NCBI GenBank assembly: GCA_024236015.1
Contig: JACKLK010000007.1
Location: 1 to 64,000 of the forward strand
DNA length: 64,000 nucleotides
From: Rhodoferax sp.
Lineage (GTDB): Bacteria > Pseudomonadota > Gammaproteobacteria > Burkholderiales > Burkholderiaceae_C
Reading direction: 5' to 3'
Part shown: positions 19,861 to 28,284 of the stretch, piece after piece
Numbering within the stretch: position 1 is the stretch's first letter
How the letters are laid out: every line of letters begins with the position of its first letter
Program-made: the position numbers and the translations under genes
Notes under the pieces: model-generated
Databases searched by the model: none
The model's input: the letters and a program-made list of their open reading frames with translations, nothing else
What the model was told of the DNA's origin: nothing

Positions 19861-21540
19861 ATGCTCCCCGCACCTTCCCGTGCCGCCACCGCGTCGCGGC
19901 TGGACCGGGCCTGGGCCGCGGCGCTGGCGCTGCTGCTCGGCCTGCCACTGGCCTGGTCGGTGCTCGCCGCCGTGCGCGCCGGAACGGAACTCTCGGCCTG
20001 GCAGGCGATGGCAACAGCCTCGCAGACCTGGCCGGCGCTGGCACTGAGCCTGTGGACCGGCGTGGCGGCCAGCGCTCTGGCCATCGGGGCCAGCGCCTGG
20101 ATCCTGTCGCGCAGTTTCCCCTACCGCTGGCCGCCGGTCGTGCGGCTGCTCGGACCGATGCTGGCGGTGCCGCATGCCGCCTTCGGCATCGGCCTGGTGT
20201 TCCTGATCAGCCCCAGCGGCTGGTTCCTGCGCCTGGTGTCGCCGTGGGCCAGTGGCTTCGACGCGCCACCGCCCTGGCCGACCTCGCAGGATCCCTGGGG
20301 CCTGGGCCTGATCGCCGCGCTCGTGGCCAAGGAGGTGCCGTTCCTGCTGTGGGCGGCAGCCGCGCACCTGCAGCGCGCCGACGTGGCGCAGCGCCTGCGA
20401 CGCGAACTCGATCTGGCGCGCAGCCTGGGCTACAGCCCGGCCACCGCATGGTGGCGGGTGGTCTGGCCGCAGTTGTGGCCGCGGCTGCGCTGGCCGATGC
20501 TCGCGGTGCTGGCCTATTCGCTGACCGTCGTCGACGTCGCCCTGGTGATCGGGCCGCAGTCGCCGCCCACCCTGGCCGTGCAGGCCTGGACCTGGCTGCG
20601 CGATGCCGATCCCGCCGTCAACCGGCAAGGCGCCGCTGCCGCATGGCTGCTGGCGGCGGCGCTGGCCGTGGTGGCCGCACTCGCCTGGTGGCTGCCGCGC
20701 AGGGCCTGGTGGCGTCGTCGCCGCACCGCCGGTACCCGGGGCCGGCTCACCGGCACGGTGCGTACGGGCAACAACGCCGGCCTGGCCGGCCTGCGCCTGC
20801 TGCTGGCCGTGTACCTGCTGGTCATGCTGGCGCTGGCGGTGGGAAGTTTCTCCGGCGTGTGGCCGTTTCCCCGGGTCTGGCCACAAACCATCACCTGGGG
20901 CGCCTGGCAATCGGTATGGGCGAGTTCCGCCACCATCGGCACGACGCTGACGCTGGCGCTGGCCAGCGCCGCGGCGGCGCTGGCCTGGGCCGTCGCCTGG
21001 CTGGAGACCGCCCCGCGGGCCTGGGACGAAGCCATGCGCCGGCTGGTCTACCTGCCGCTGGTGCTGCCGTCGGTGTTGTGGGTCGTCGGTGTCCATGCGA
21101 CCACCTTGCGCTGGGGCATGGACGCGCGCTGGAGCGGCCTGTGGCTGGCGCACAGCCTGGCCTGCGTGCCGTACGTGCTGATCACGCTCGCCCCCGCCTA
21201 TGGCGGTTTCGATCCGCGCTACCGCGCCGTCACGGCGACGCTGGGCCACGGTCGCGCGCGTTTCCTGCTGCAGGTCAAGTGGCCGCTGCTGCGACCGGCC
21301 CTGTGGTCCGCGTTCGGCGTCGGCTTCGCGGTCAGCGTGGCGCAATACCTGCCGACGCTGTTCATCGGTGCCGGACGGTTTGCCACCGTCACCACCGAAG
21401 CGGTCACACTGGCCTCGGGCGCGCAACGATCGCTGACCTCGGCCTATGCCTGGTTGCAATGGGTATTGCCGGTGCTGGTGTTCAGCCTGGCGGCGTGGGC
21501 CGGCCGGCCGCGCCGGTTCCGGCGCCGAGGCCTCAGCTAG
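19861..21540 (+). CDS. ABC transporter permease, fused double-domain YnjC family
   Basis: 559-residue inner-membrane protein with two BPD_transp_1 halves joined in one chain, as in YnjC and ThiP. About 12 membrane helices. The first EAA-type loop is near ELDLARSLGYSPATAWWRVV (about 182-201) and the second near AVTATLGHGRARFLLQVKWP (about 458-477). It is the only permease of its system in the window. Its last 8 bases overlap the convergent nitronate monooxygenase gene. Confidence 0.92.
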   Translation: MLPAPSRAATASRLDRAWAAALALLLGLPLAWSVLAAVRAGTELSAWQAMATASQTWPALALSLWTGVAASALAIGASAWILSRSFPYRWPPVVRLLGPMLAVPHAAFGIGLVFLISPSGWFLRLVSPWASGFDAPPPWPTSQDPWGLGLIAALVAKEVPFLLWAAAAHLQRADVAQRLRRELDLARSLGYSPATAWWRVVWPQLWPRLRWPMLAVLAYSLTVVDVALVIGPQSPPTLAVQAWTWLRDADPAVNRQGAAAAWLLAAALAVVAALAWWLPRRAWWRRRRTAGTRGRLTGTVRTGNNAGLAGLRLLLAVYLLVMLALAVGSFSGVWPFPRVWPQTITWGAWQSVWASSATIGTTLTLALASAAAALAWAVAWLETAPRAWDEAMRRLVYLPLVLPSVLWVVGVHATTLRWGMDARWSGLWLAHSLACVPYVLITLAPAYGGFDPRYRAVTATLGHGRARFLLQVKWPLLRPALWSAFGVGFAVSVAQYLPTLFIGAGRFATVTTEAVTLASGAQRSLTSAYAWLQWVLPVLVFSLAAWAGRPRRFRRRGLS

Positions 21541-22582
21541 CCGGGCGGTCGAAGCCGCGCACCAGCGCCTGCGTCAGTTGCGCCGCGGGCACGGCGGCGC
21601 AACCGCTGCTGTTCTGCCCCGACCACAACGGCGTGAAGTCGCCGCTGCCCTCTTTTTCCGCGGCCTGGCGCAGCGGCGCCAGTGCAGCGCCGGCAAGCGG
21701 AAATGCCGGAACCACGCTGTCGTCGTCGGCGAAGTCGCGCATCAGGCGGTTCACGATGCCGCGTGCGGGACGGCCCGAGAACACGCGCGTCAATGCGGTA
21801 TGGCGCGCCGCATCGCTTTGCAGGGCCGCGCGATGGACCGGGCCGGTGCCGGCCTCGGGGCACAACAGGTAGGCGGTGCCCACCTGCACCCCGGCAGCGC
21901 CCAGGGCCATGGCCGCCGCCACGCCAGAGGCGTCGGCGATGCCGCCGGCGGCGATCACCGGAACCCGCACGGCGCGCACGATCTGGCGCACCAGGGCCAG
22001 GGTGCCGACCTGGGTGCTGACGTCCTGCGTCAGGAACATGCCGCGGTGGCCACCGGCCTCGAGCCCCTGCGCGATGATGGCGTCGACGCCGTGCGCCTGC
22101 AGCCACAAGGCTTCGTCGAGCGTGGTGGCACTGGACAACACCCGGGCACCCCATGCGCGGACCCGCCCGAGCAGTTCGGCCGACGGCAGGCCGAAGTGAA
22201 AACTGACGACGGCGGGCCGGAAGTGCGCCAGCAACTCGGCGGTCTCGGCGGAGAACGGTGCGCGCATGGGTGCCGGCACGACCTGTTGCGCAGCCGCGAT
22301 GCCACAGGCACGGTAATACGGCTGCAAGGCCTCGCGCCAGGCCGCCTCGCGCGCCGCATCGGGCGTCGGCGGCACATGGCAGAAGAAGTTGATGTTGACG
22401 CAGGCCGCGCCGGCCTGGATGCGCTCGAGCGATGCGCGCAAGGCCTCGAGCCCGAGCATGGCGCAGGGCAAGGAGCCCAGCGCGCCCGCGCCGCTGACGG
22501 CCAGGGCCAGCTCGACCCCCTGCACACCCGCCATCGGCGCCTGGATCAGCGGAAAGCGGACACCGGGCAGATCGGTCAGCAT
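21533..22582 (-). CDS. Nitronate monooxygenase (2-nitropropane dioxygenase family)
   Basis: 349-residue FMN-dependent TIM-barrel enzyme that oxidises alkyl nitronates to carbonyls and nitrite. Family marks: FPLIQAPMAGVQG at the N-terminus, the phosphate-binding loop VIAAGGIADASGVAAAMALGAAGVQVGT, and QGLEAGGHRGMF. No transmembrane segment. It interrupts the plus-strand Ynj genes. Confidence 0.92.
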   Translation of the reverse strand: MLTDLPGVRFPLIQAPMAGVQGVELALAVSGAGALGSLPCAMLGLEALRASLERIQAGAACVNINFFCHVPPTPDAAREAAWREALQPYYRACGIAAAQQVVPAPMRAPFSAETAELLAHFRPAVVSFHFGLPSAELLGRVRAWGARVLSSATTLDEALWLQAHGVDAIIAQGLEAGGHRGMFLTQDVSTQVGTLALVRQIVRAVRVPVIAAGGIADASGVAAAMALGAAGVQVGTAYLLCPEAGTGPVHRAALQSDAARHTALTRVFSGRPARGIVNRLMRDFADDDSVVPAFPLAGAALAPLRQAAEKEGSGDFTPLWSGQNSSGCAAVPAAQLTQALVRGFDRPAS

Positions 22583-22615
22583 GTCCGTGGCCCCTGTCGT
22601 CCCGCGGCCCGGCCG

Positions 22616-23179
22616 TTATTTGCTGGCGGCACCCGCCGGTGCACGCGCCGCCGGTGCGGGCAGGCCCAGGCGCTGGCCGACAGCGCGATCGAGCGCTCGG
22701 ACCTTGGGTTCGATCAAGGCCTTGGTCTCGGCCACCAGCTTGGAGGTCAGGCTCTTCTGCATCTCGCCCCCGAGCGACTGGAACTTGCGGTTGACCGGCG
22801 ACTCGATGATCGCGATCAGCTGCTTGAGTTCATCTTCGGTGAAACGCTCGTCGAGCAGCACGCCGATCGTCGACGGTGCCAGCGCCACGGCGCGTTCGCG
22901 CACCATCGGCACGGTCTCGTCGACGTATCGCTTCACGTCGGCCTGGATCTCCTGTGCGACCGCCTGGCGCTTGTCCGGCGGGATGCGTTGCTGCAGCACG
23001 GGGCCGGCACGTTGCACCAGGATCTGCGCCGGCTGCTCGGCCATGGCGCGCGCAACCAGTTCGATTGCGGGCTGCTGCAACTGCAGCACCTTGGCGACCA
23101 GTTCCTGCTTGGTCGCCGACGACTGGGCATGGGCGACACTGCCTGCGATCAGCAATGCGGCCACGAGGATCTTCTTCAT
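22616..23179 (-). CDS. DUF2059 domain-containing secreted protein
   Basis: 187 residues. It has a signal peptide (MKKILVAALLIAGSVAHAQS, cut near AHA-QS). An all-helical body ends in a DUF2059-type segment (FTEDELKQLIAIIESPVNRK, about 113-132). A Pro/Ala tail follows. It is probably periplasmic with no known function. The start at 23179 is chosen for the signal peptide; the frame is open upstream without support. Confidence 0.85.
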   Translation of the reverse strand: MKKILVAALLIAGSVAHAQSSATKQELVAKVLQLQQPAIELVARAMAEQPAQILVQRAGPVLQQRIPPDKRQAVAQEIQADVKRYVDETVPMVRERAVALAPSTIGVLLDERFTEDELKQLIAIIESPVNRKFQSLGGEMQKSLTSKLVAETKALIEPKVRALDRAVGQRLGLPAPAARAPAGAASK

Positions 23180-23334
23180 GCGGGTTCCTTGTAGTTGGTT
23201 GGGACATCCCGCGCGCACGCTGCACCCGGAGACTCGCCAGCGTATTATCACCCTCGCGTCGTGCACCGATCGGGCAGGATGCCTTGCGCCGCCGCCTTCG
23301 CGGGCGGCGATGCCCATCGCGCACGCCACCACCC

Positions 23335-23958
23335 ATGACCCTGCAGGTTCACGTCGAACGCCTTTCCACCGACCAGGCCGTATTGCTGCGCGACGTCACG
23401 CTGCAGGTGGCGCCGGGCGACATCCACACGGTGATGGGGGCCAGCGGCTCGGGCAAGTCCAGCCTGCTGGCCGCGATCTGCGGCACGCTGCCGGGCGGCC
23501 TGCTGTTTCGCGGCAGCGTGTCGCTGCAGGGCCGGCGCATCGACACCCTGCCCGCCGAGCGACGACGCGTCGGCATCCTGTTCCAGGACGACCTGCTGTT
23601 CGCCCACATGAGCGTGGCGGAGAACCTGCTGTTCGCCGTGCCGCCCGGCCCCGCCGACGCGCGCCGCGCCCGCGTGGCATCGGGACTGGCCGACCTGGAG
23701 TTGACGGAGCTCGCCGACGCGAATCCGGCCACCTTGTCCGGCGGGCAACGCGCCCGTGTCGCCCTGATGCGTGCCCTGCTGGCCGATCCGCAGGCACTGC
23801 TGCTGGACGAGCCCTTCTCGCGCCTGGATGCCGCGCTGCGCGAACGGGTGCGGCAATTCGTGTTCGCCCTTGTAAGAAAAAGAGGCATTCCGGCACTAAT
23901 GGTCACGCATGACGATGCCGACATCGCCGATCCCGCGCATCTGACCCGACTGACCTGA
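23335..23958 (+). CDS. ABC transporter ATPase, YnjD family
   Basis: 207-residue ATPase. Walker A is GASGSGKSS (35-43), the Q-loop region is GILFQDDLLFAHMSV, the signature is LSGGQRARVALMRALL, and Walker B is LLLDEPFSRLD. The FAHMSVAENLLFAV stretch and the short length match YnjD. It is divergent from the DUF2059 gene. It is the presumed energiser of the YnjC-like permease, 1.8 kb upstream on the same strand. The YnjF-like gene starts 20 bases downstream. Confidence 0.93.
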   Translation: MTLQVHVERLSTDQAVLLRDVTLQVAPGDIHTVMGASGSGKSSLLAAICGTLPGGLLFRGSVSLQGRRIDTLPAERRRVGILFQDDLLFAHMSVAENLLFAVPPGPADARRARVASGLADLELTELADANPATLSGGQRARVALMRALLADPQALLLDEPFSRLDAALRERVRQFVFALVRKRGIPALMVTHDDADIADPAHLTRLT

Positions 23959-23978
23959 ACCCATCGCCACAAGCCACC

Positions 23979-24590
23979 GTGCTGGACCGCGCCGCCGTCA
24001 CCCTGATCCGACCCGCCATCGACCGACTGGCCCGCGTGCTGGCGGACGTCGGCCTGAGTGCCAACCAGCTCACGCTGCTGGGTTTTGCCATCGGCATGGT
24101 GGCGGCCGCGCTGATCGCCACCGGCAACTATCTGCCGGGCGCCGCCGCCATCCTGCTGTCGCGCCTGTGCGACGGGCTCGACGGCGCCATCGCGCGGCGC
24201 AGCCGCACCACCGATGCCGGCGGCTTCCTGGACATCGCGCTCGACTTCGTGTTCTATGCCGCGATACCGCTGGCCTTCGCGATCGCCGACCCGTCCCGCA
24301 ACGCGCTGGCGGCGGCGCTGCTGCTGGCGGCCTTCTGCGGCACCATGTCGAGTTTCCTCGCCTTCGCCGTGATCGCGGCCAAGCGCCGCATGGACAACCT
24401 GGCCTGGCCCGACAAGTCGTTCTATTTCCTGGGCGGCCTCACCGAGGCGACGGAGACGCTGGCGTGTTTCGTCGCGATGTGCATCTGGCCGCAGCATTTC
24501 CCGCTGCTGGCCATGGTGTTCGCGGCCATGTGCGCGGTCACGACCTTCACCCGCATCTGGTGGGGCTGGCGCGCGTTCTCGCAGGACTGA
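23979..24590 (+). CDS. CDP-alcohol phosphatidyltransferase family protein, YnjF-like
   Basis: 203-residue membrane enzyme with about five or six helices, of the family that transfers a phosphatidyl or similar group from a CDP-alcohol to an acceptor alcohol. The active-site motif is visible (CDGLDGAIAR, then DAGGFLDIALD). Spacing is D-x2-DG-x2-AR-x7-G-x3-D-x3-D, one residue shorter before the glycine than in PgsA-type enzymes. The start codon is GTG at 23979. Adjacent to ynjD as in E. coli (where ynjE intervenes). Donor and acceptor are unknown. Confidence 0.87.
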   Translation: MLDRAAVTLIRPAIDRLARVLADVGLSANQLTLLGFAIGMVAAALIATGNYLPGAAAILLSRLCDGLDGAIARRSRTTDAGGFLDIALDFVFYAAIPLAFAIADPSRNALAAALLLAAFCGTMSSFLAFAVIAAKRRMDNLAWPDKSFYFLGGLTEATETLACFVAMCIWPQHFPLLAMVFAAMCAVTTFTRIWWGWRAFSQD

Positions 24591-24629
24591 CACCACGCGG
24601 CTCGCGTCCATGCGAGGCCTGGTCCCGCT

Positions 24630-25415
24630 TCACTGGCGCTTGGACAACATGCTCACGTAGTCGTGCAACTCGGTGTTGATGGTCGAGACCCGGTACTCGA
24701 CCGGCTTGTCGCCGAAGGTCAGCGCCGTGCGATGCACCTGCAGCACGGGTTGGCCCTGTGGCACCCCGAGCAGGCGGGCCGTCGTGCGGTCGGCCGCCGC
24801 GGCCCGTGTGCGCTCCTGCGCCCGCAACACGGTGATGCCGAACTCGGTCTGGTACAGGCTGTAGATCGTGCTCTGGCGGTCGCGCAGGCGCTTCTCGGTC
24901 AGGCCCTTGAACATCAGCGCGGGAATCGTGATGCGGTCATGCACCACGGCGCGACCCGACAGGGACAACCGGTTGTCGAAGCGGATCACCGGATCGGCCG
25001 GCTTGATGCGCAGGATGCCGGCATCGAGTTCGCCCGCCCGCTCCCGCTCGAAACCCAGGCTCTCGACCATCGGGTATTCCGGCGCCTGCGGCAGGTCGCC
25101 GAAGCGCGGATCGGGCCGCGGCTCGATGTGGAAGAACTGGAACAGGAAGCGGTCGTTGCCATGCAGCGCGACGAAGGTGCCCTTGCCCTGCCGGCGCACC
25201 AGCACGTGTTCATGCACCAGCTCGTCGACGGCGCGGCGCAGGGTGCCGATGCTGACCTGCAATGCGCGCGCGATCGCGGTCTCGTTGGGCAAGGGTTTTC
25301 CCGGGCCGCATCGACCGGACTCGATCACGCGCTGCAATTCGCGCTTGACCTGGCGGTACAGCGGCATCGACGCGGTATCGGTGAGCGGACTGAGTTCGAG
25401 CACGTCGATGTTCAT
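24630..25415 (-). CDS. GntR family (HutC/UTRA subfamily) transcriptional regulator
   Basis: 261 residues. The winged helix is at about 18-82 (MPLYRQVKRELQRVIESG ... NETAIARALQVSIGTLRRAV ... RRQGKGTFV). A UTRA effector domain fills the rest. I chose the ATG at 25415 (MNIDVLELSPL); the frame extends 12 codons more, across its own promoter. It is divergent from the sulfolactate genes over a 13-bp perfect inverted repeat, so it is very probably their repressor, with sulfolactate or sulfopyruvate as a plausible inducer. Confidence 0.92.
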   Translation of the reverse strand: MNIDVLELSPLTDTASMPLYRQVKRELQRVIESGRCGPGKPLPNETAIARALQVSIGTLRRAVDELVHEHVLVRRQGKGTFVALHGNDRFLFQFFHIEPRPDPRFGDLPQAPEYPMVESLGFERERAGELDAGILRIKPADPVIRFDNRLSLSGRAVVHDRITIPALMFKGLTEKRLRDRQSTIYSLYQTEFGITVLRAQERTRAAAADRTTARLLGVPQGQPVLQVHRTALTFGDKPVEYRVSTINTELHDYVSMLSKRQ

Positions 25416-25425
25416 GGTGCACCGC

Positions 25426-25455
25426 AGTGTATCGGCTCGGTTTCGATTCAATCAA
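25426..25455 (-). promoter_or_regulatory. Candidate sigma-70 promoter of the GntR gene
   Basis: Read on the minus strand: TTGATT (25455-25450), 18-base spacer, TACACT (25431-25426), 10 bases before the start codon. The -35 lies inside the left arm of the inverted repeat, which suggests autoregulation. The short distance to the ATG leaves little leader. Confidence 0.45.
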
Positions 25456-25477
25456 GTCATATGAATGACTTGATTGA
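25448..25477. promoter_or_regulatory. Operator of the sulfolactate cluster: perfect 13-bp inverted repeat
   Basis: TCAATCAAGTCAT (25448-25460), spacer ATGA, and ATGACTTGATTGA (25465-25477). The arms match perfectly. It sits midway between the divergent GntR and suyA genes and overlaps the -35 boxes of both candidate promoters, so a bound repressor would block both. Confidence 0.8.
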
Positions 25478-25501
25478 CAGTCGGGAATCGGACCCTACAC
25501 T
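25474..25501 (+). promoter_or_regulatory. Candidate sigma-70 promoter of the suy/slc operon
   Basis: Consensus -35 TTGACA (25474-25479), 16-base spacer, -10 TACACT (25496-25501), about 50 bases upstream of suyA. The first four bases of the -35 are the end of the right operator arm. Confidence 0.65.
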
Positions 25502-25552
25502 CGCGATTTTCACGACCCTGCCGACGACCCCATTTTTTCAACTGGAGACCTC

Positions 25553-25834
25553 ATGATTCATTTTGTTTTGCACGACGCCAAGGACACCGTGGCCGTCGTG
25601 GTTGTGGAAGGTGTGACCGCCGGTACCGACATGACCGGCTGGATCATGGACGAAGACAAGACCATCCAGGTGCAGGCCAAGCAGGACATCCCGATCGGCC
25701 ACAAGGTCGCGCTCAAGGACATGGCCGTCGGCGACACCGTCATCAAGTACGGCATCGACATGGGCAAGGTCGTGGCCGGCATCACCGTCGGACAACACGC
25801 CCACGTGCACAACATCAAGACCAAGCGTTGGTAA
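25553..25834 (+). CDS. suyA: (2R)-sulfolactate sulfo-lyase, small (alpha) subunit
   Basis: 93-residue SAF-domain protein of the UxaA family N-terminal type. Marks are IPIGHKVALKDMAVGDTVIKYG and the closing HAHVHNIKTKRW. SuyA with SuyB cleaves (R)-3-sulfolactate to pyruvate and sulfite in the cytoplasm. The split into a 93-residue and a 391-residue chain, rather than one 490-residue altronate-dehydratase chain, and the neighbouring slcC/comC-type genes decide the call. GGAG lies 8 bases before the ATG. An altronate/galactarate-type hydro-lyase small subunit is the alternative. Confidence 0.82.
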   Translation: MIHFVLHDAKDTVAVVVVEGVTAGTDMTGWIMDEDKTIQVQAKQDIPIGHKVALKDMAVGDTVIKYGIDMGKVVAGITVGQHAHVHNIKTKRW

Positions 25835-25886
25835 GCCGACCCGGTTCGTCGCACCTCCATCCAACCCAGACCAGAGAACTCACACC

Positions 25887-27062
25887 ATGTCCGTCATCGA
25901 CAAGAACACCACCTTCCTCGGCTATCGGCGCGAGAACGGCCGCGTCGGCATCCGCAACCACGTCATCATCCTGCCGCTGGACGACCTGTCCAACGCCGCG
26001 GCCGAAGCGGTCGCGCACAACATCAAGGGCGCGATGGCCATTCCGCACCCCTACGGCCGGCTGCAATTCGGCGCCGACCTCGAACTGCATTTCCGCACCC
26101 TGATCGGTGCCGGCTGCAACCCCAACGTCGCCGCCGTCGTCGTCATCGGCATCGAGGACGGCTGGACGCAGAAGGTGGTCGACGGCATCAAGAGCACCGG
26201 CAAGCCGGTGGTCGGTTTCGGCATCGAGCTCCACGGCGACCACGACACCATCCTGCGCGCCAGCAAGGCCGCGCGCGAATACGTGCAGTGGGCCAGCGAG
26301 AAACAGCGCGAGGTCTGCCCGATCTCCGAACTGTGGGTCAGCACCAAGTGCGGCGAATCCGACACCACCAGCGGCTGCGGCGCCAACCCCACCGTGGGCA
26401 ACGCCTTCGACAAGCTGCACCCGCTGGGCACCTACCTGTGTTTCGGCGAGACCACCGAACTCACCGGCGGCGAACACATCGTGGCAGCGCGCTGCGCCAA
26501 CGACGACGTGCGCAAGAAGTTCCAGTTCATGTTCGATCGTTACCAGGACGTGATCAACCGCCACAAGACCAGCGACCTGTCCGACAGCCAGCCGACCAAG
26601 GGCAACATCGCCGGCGGCCTGACAACGATCGAGGAGAAGGCGCTGGGCAACATCCAGAAGATCGGCAAGAAATGCACGGTCGACGGCGTCATCGACAAGG
26701 CCGAGATGCCCACGCATCCGGGCCTGTGGTTCATGGACTCGAGCAGCGCCGCGGCCGAGATGGTCACCTTGTGCGCCGCCTCGGGTTATGTCGCGCACTT
26801 CTTCCCCACCGGCCAGGGCAACGTGATCGGCAACCCGATCCTGCCGGTCATCAAGATCTGCGCCAACCCGCGCACGGTGCGCACGATGAGCGAACACATC
26901 GACGTCGACACCACCGGCCTGCTGCAGCGCGAGATCACGCTCGACGAGGCCGGAGACAAGCTGCTCGAGTGCATGCTGCGCACCGCCAACGGCCGCTTGA
27001 CCGCGGCAGAGGCGCTGGGCCACCGCGAATTCGTGCTGACCCGCCTGTACGAGAGCGCATGA
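25887..27062 (+). CDS. suyB: (2R)-sulfolactate sulfo-lyase, large (beta) subunit
   Basis: 391 residues, UxaA-family catalytic subunit. It begins TTFLGYRRENGRVGIRNHV. Conserved metal/active-site regions are visible: LIGAGCNPNVAAVVVIGIE, TKCGESDTTSGCGANPTVG and FPTGQGNVIGNPILPVIKIC. It releases sulfite from sulfolactate together with SuyA, 52 bases upstream. No sulfite dehydrogenase or exporter follows in the window. Confidence in the UxaA family is near certain; the sulfolactate substrate rests on context. Confidence 0.83.
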   Translation: MSVIDKNTTFLGYRRENGRVGIRNHVIILPLDDLSNAAAEAVAHNIKGAMAIPHPYGRLQFGADLELHFRTLIGAGCNPNVAAVVVIGIEDGWTQKVVDGIKSTGKPVVGFGIELHGDHDTILRASKAAREYVQWASEKQREVCPISELWVSTKCGESDTTSGCGANPTVGNAFDKLHPLGTYLCFGETTELTGGEHIVAARCANDDVRKKFQFMFDRYQDVINRHKTSDLSDSQPTKGNIAGGLTTIEEKALGNIQKIGKKCTVDGVIDKAEMPTHPGLWFMDSSSAAAEMVTLCAASGYVAHFFPTGQGNVIGNPILPVIKICANPRTVRTMSEHIDVDTTGLLQREITLDEAGDKLLECMLRTANGRLTAAEALGHREFVLTRLYESA

Positions 27063-27179
27063 CCTAAGATGCGATTGCCCACCGGTGCGCAAACGGACGT
27101 CGATCCGGCGTCACCGGTGTCATTTCGAAAACCGCGGCCGTCCGGCCGCGCCATTGCCACCACCACCAGGAGACAAACC

Positions 27180-28136
27180 ATGGCATTTCGTATCCGCACC
27201 TCGCTCGTCGCCGGCGCCATCGCGCTGGCCGCCCCGCTGGCCTTTGCCGCCGGTTATCCCGAGAAGACGGTCAACTACATCATTCCCTTCGGCCCGGGCG
27301 GCGAATCCGACATCTCCGCGCGGCTGCAGGAACCGGTGTTCAAGAAACTCACCGGCCAGGGCCTGGCGATCCAGTACAAGGCCGGCGCGGGCGGCGCGGC
27401 CGGCTGGTCGCAGCTCAACAGCATGGCCGGCGACGGCTATACGGTGATGGGCACCAACCTGCCGCACATCGTGCTGCAGCCGCTCGAGAAGGACGTGGGC
27501 TACAAGACCGACGACATCACCACGGTGTTCTGGTTCCACTACACGCCCGACGCGCTGCTGGTGCCCGCCGACAGCCCGATCAAGAACCTGAAGGACTTCG
27601 TCGACGCCGCCAAGAAGGCACCCGGCGCGACCACCTTGTCGGGCTCGGGCACGAACTCGGCCAACCACCTGGCACAACGCCAGTTCGACAAGATGGCCGG
27701 CATCAAGACCACCTACGTGCCGTTCGGCGGCACCGGACCGTCCAACACCGCCCTGCTCGGCAAGCAGGTCAGCGGCAGCTGGGGCTACACCACGGTGCAG
27801 ATGCAACTCGGCGCCCAGGTGCGTTGCCTGGCGGTGGCGATGGAGCAACGCCATCCCAAGCTGCCCGACTGCCCGACCTTCAAGGAGCAGGGCTACAACC
27901 TCGTCGGCGGTGCCTACCGCGGCGTGGCGGTTCCCAAGTCCACGCCGGCCGACGTGCAGGCCAAGCTGGCCGACGCGCTGGCCAAGGTCAACGCCGATCC
28001 GGAATTCATCCGCAAGATGGAAGAAGGCGGCTTCGCGATGCTCAACGTGGGCCCGGCCCAGATGGGTGCATTCATGACCGAGGTGAAAGGCCGTTACGAA
28101 GCCCTGGCCAAGGAGATGGGCATCGTCAAGAAATAA
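27180..28136 (+). CDS. Tripartite tricarboxylate-type transporter receptor (TctC/Bug family), probable sulfolactate receptor
   Basis: 318 residues with signal peptide (IRTSLVAGAIALAAPLAFAA-GYP). Bug fold marks are YIIPFGPGGESDISARL, the GAGGAAGWSQL loop, and YRGVAVPKSTPADVQAKL. The start at 27180 follows a GGAG-like stretch (CAGGAGAC); an open frame upstream is not supported. It corresponds to the receptor of the SlcHFG importer described beside sulfolactate genes in Chromohalobacter. It is followed by three hairpins and then the membrane components. Confidence 0.88.
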   Translation: MAFRIRTSLVAGAIALAAPLAFAAGYPEKTVNYIIPFGPGGESDISARLQEPVFKKLTGQGLAIQYKAGAGGAAGWSQLNSMAGDGYTVMGTNLPHIVLQPLEKDVGYKTDDITTVFWFHYTPDALLVPADSPIKNLKDFVDAAKKAPGATTLSGSGTNSANHLAQRQFDKMAGIKTTYVPFGGTGPSNTALLGKQVSGSWGYTTVQMQLGAQVRCLAVAMEQRHPKLPDCPTFKEQGYNLVGGAYRGVAVPKSTPADVQAKLADALAKVNADPEFIRKMEEGGFAMLNVGPAQMGAFMTEVKGRYEALAKEMGIVKK

Positions 28137-28153
28137 GCGCACCGGTACCGAGA

Positions 28154-28249
28154 CGCGCCTGCGGGGCGCGCGTGCCGACGACGACCACGAGCGCCGTCGG
28201 CACACGCAGCACCGCGGCGCGGGTTCCCTCCCGCCCACTCCGGGCGGGA
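28154..28249 (+). other. Three consecutive hairpins between receptor and membrane-component genes
   Basis: CGCGCC/GGCGCG (28154-28159 with 28165-28170), GTGCCGACG/CGTCGGCAC (28172-28180 with 28195-28203), and TCCCGCCC/GGGCGGGA (28229-28236 with 28242-28249, loop ACTCC). None has a T-run. They may stabilise the upstream receptor mRNA or partly attenuate downstream expression, giving more receptor than membrane protein. Confidence 0.5.
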
Positions 28250-28284
28250 CAGGGCTTGTCGTCAACTCTTTCTGATGGGTTCGC

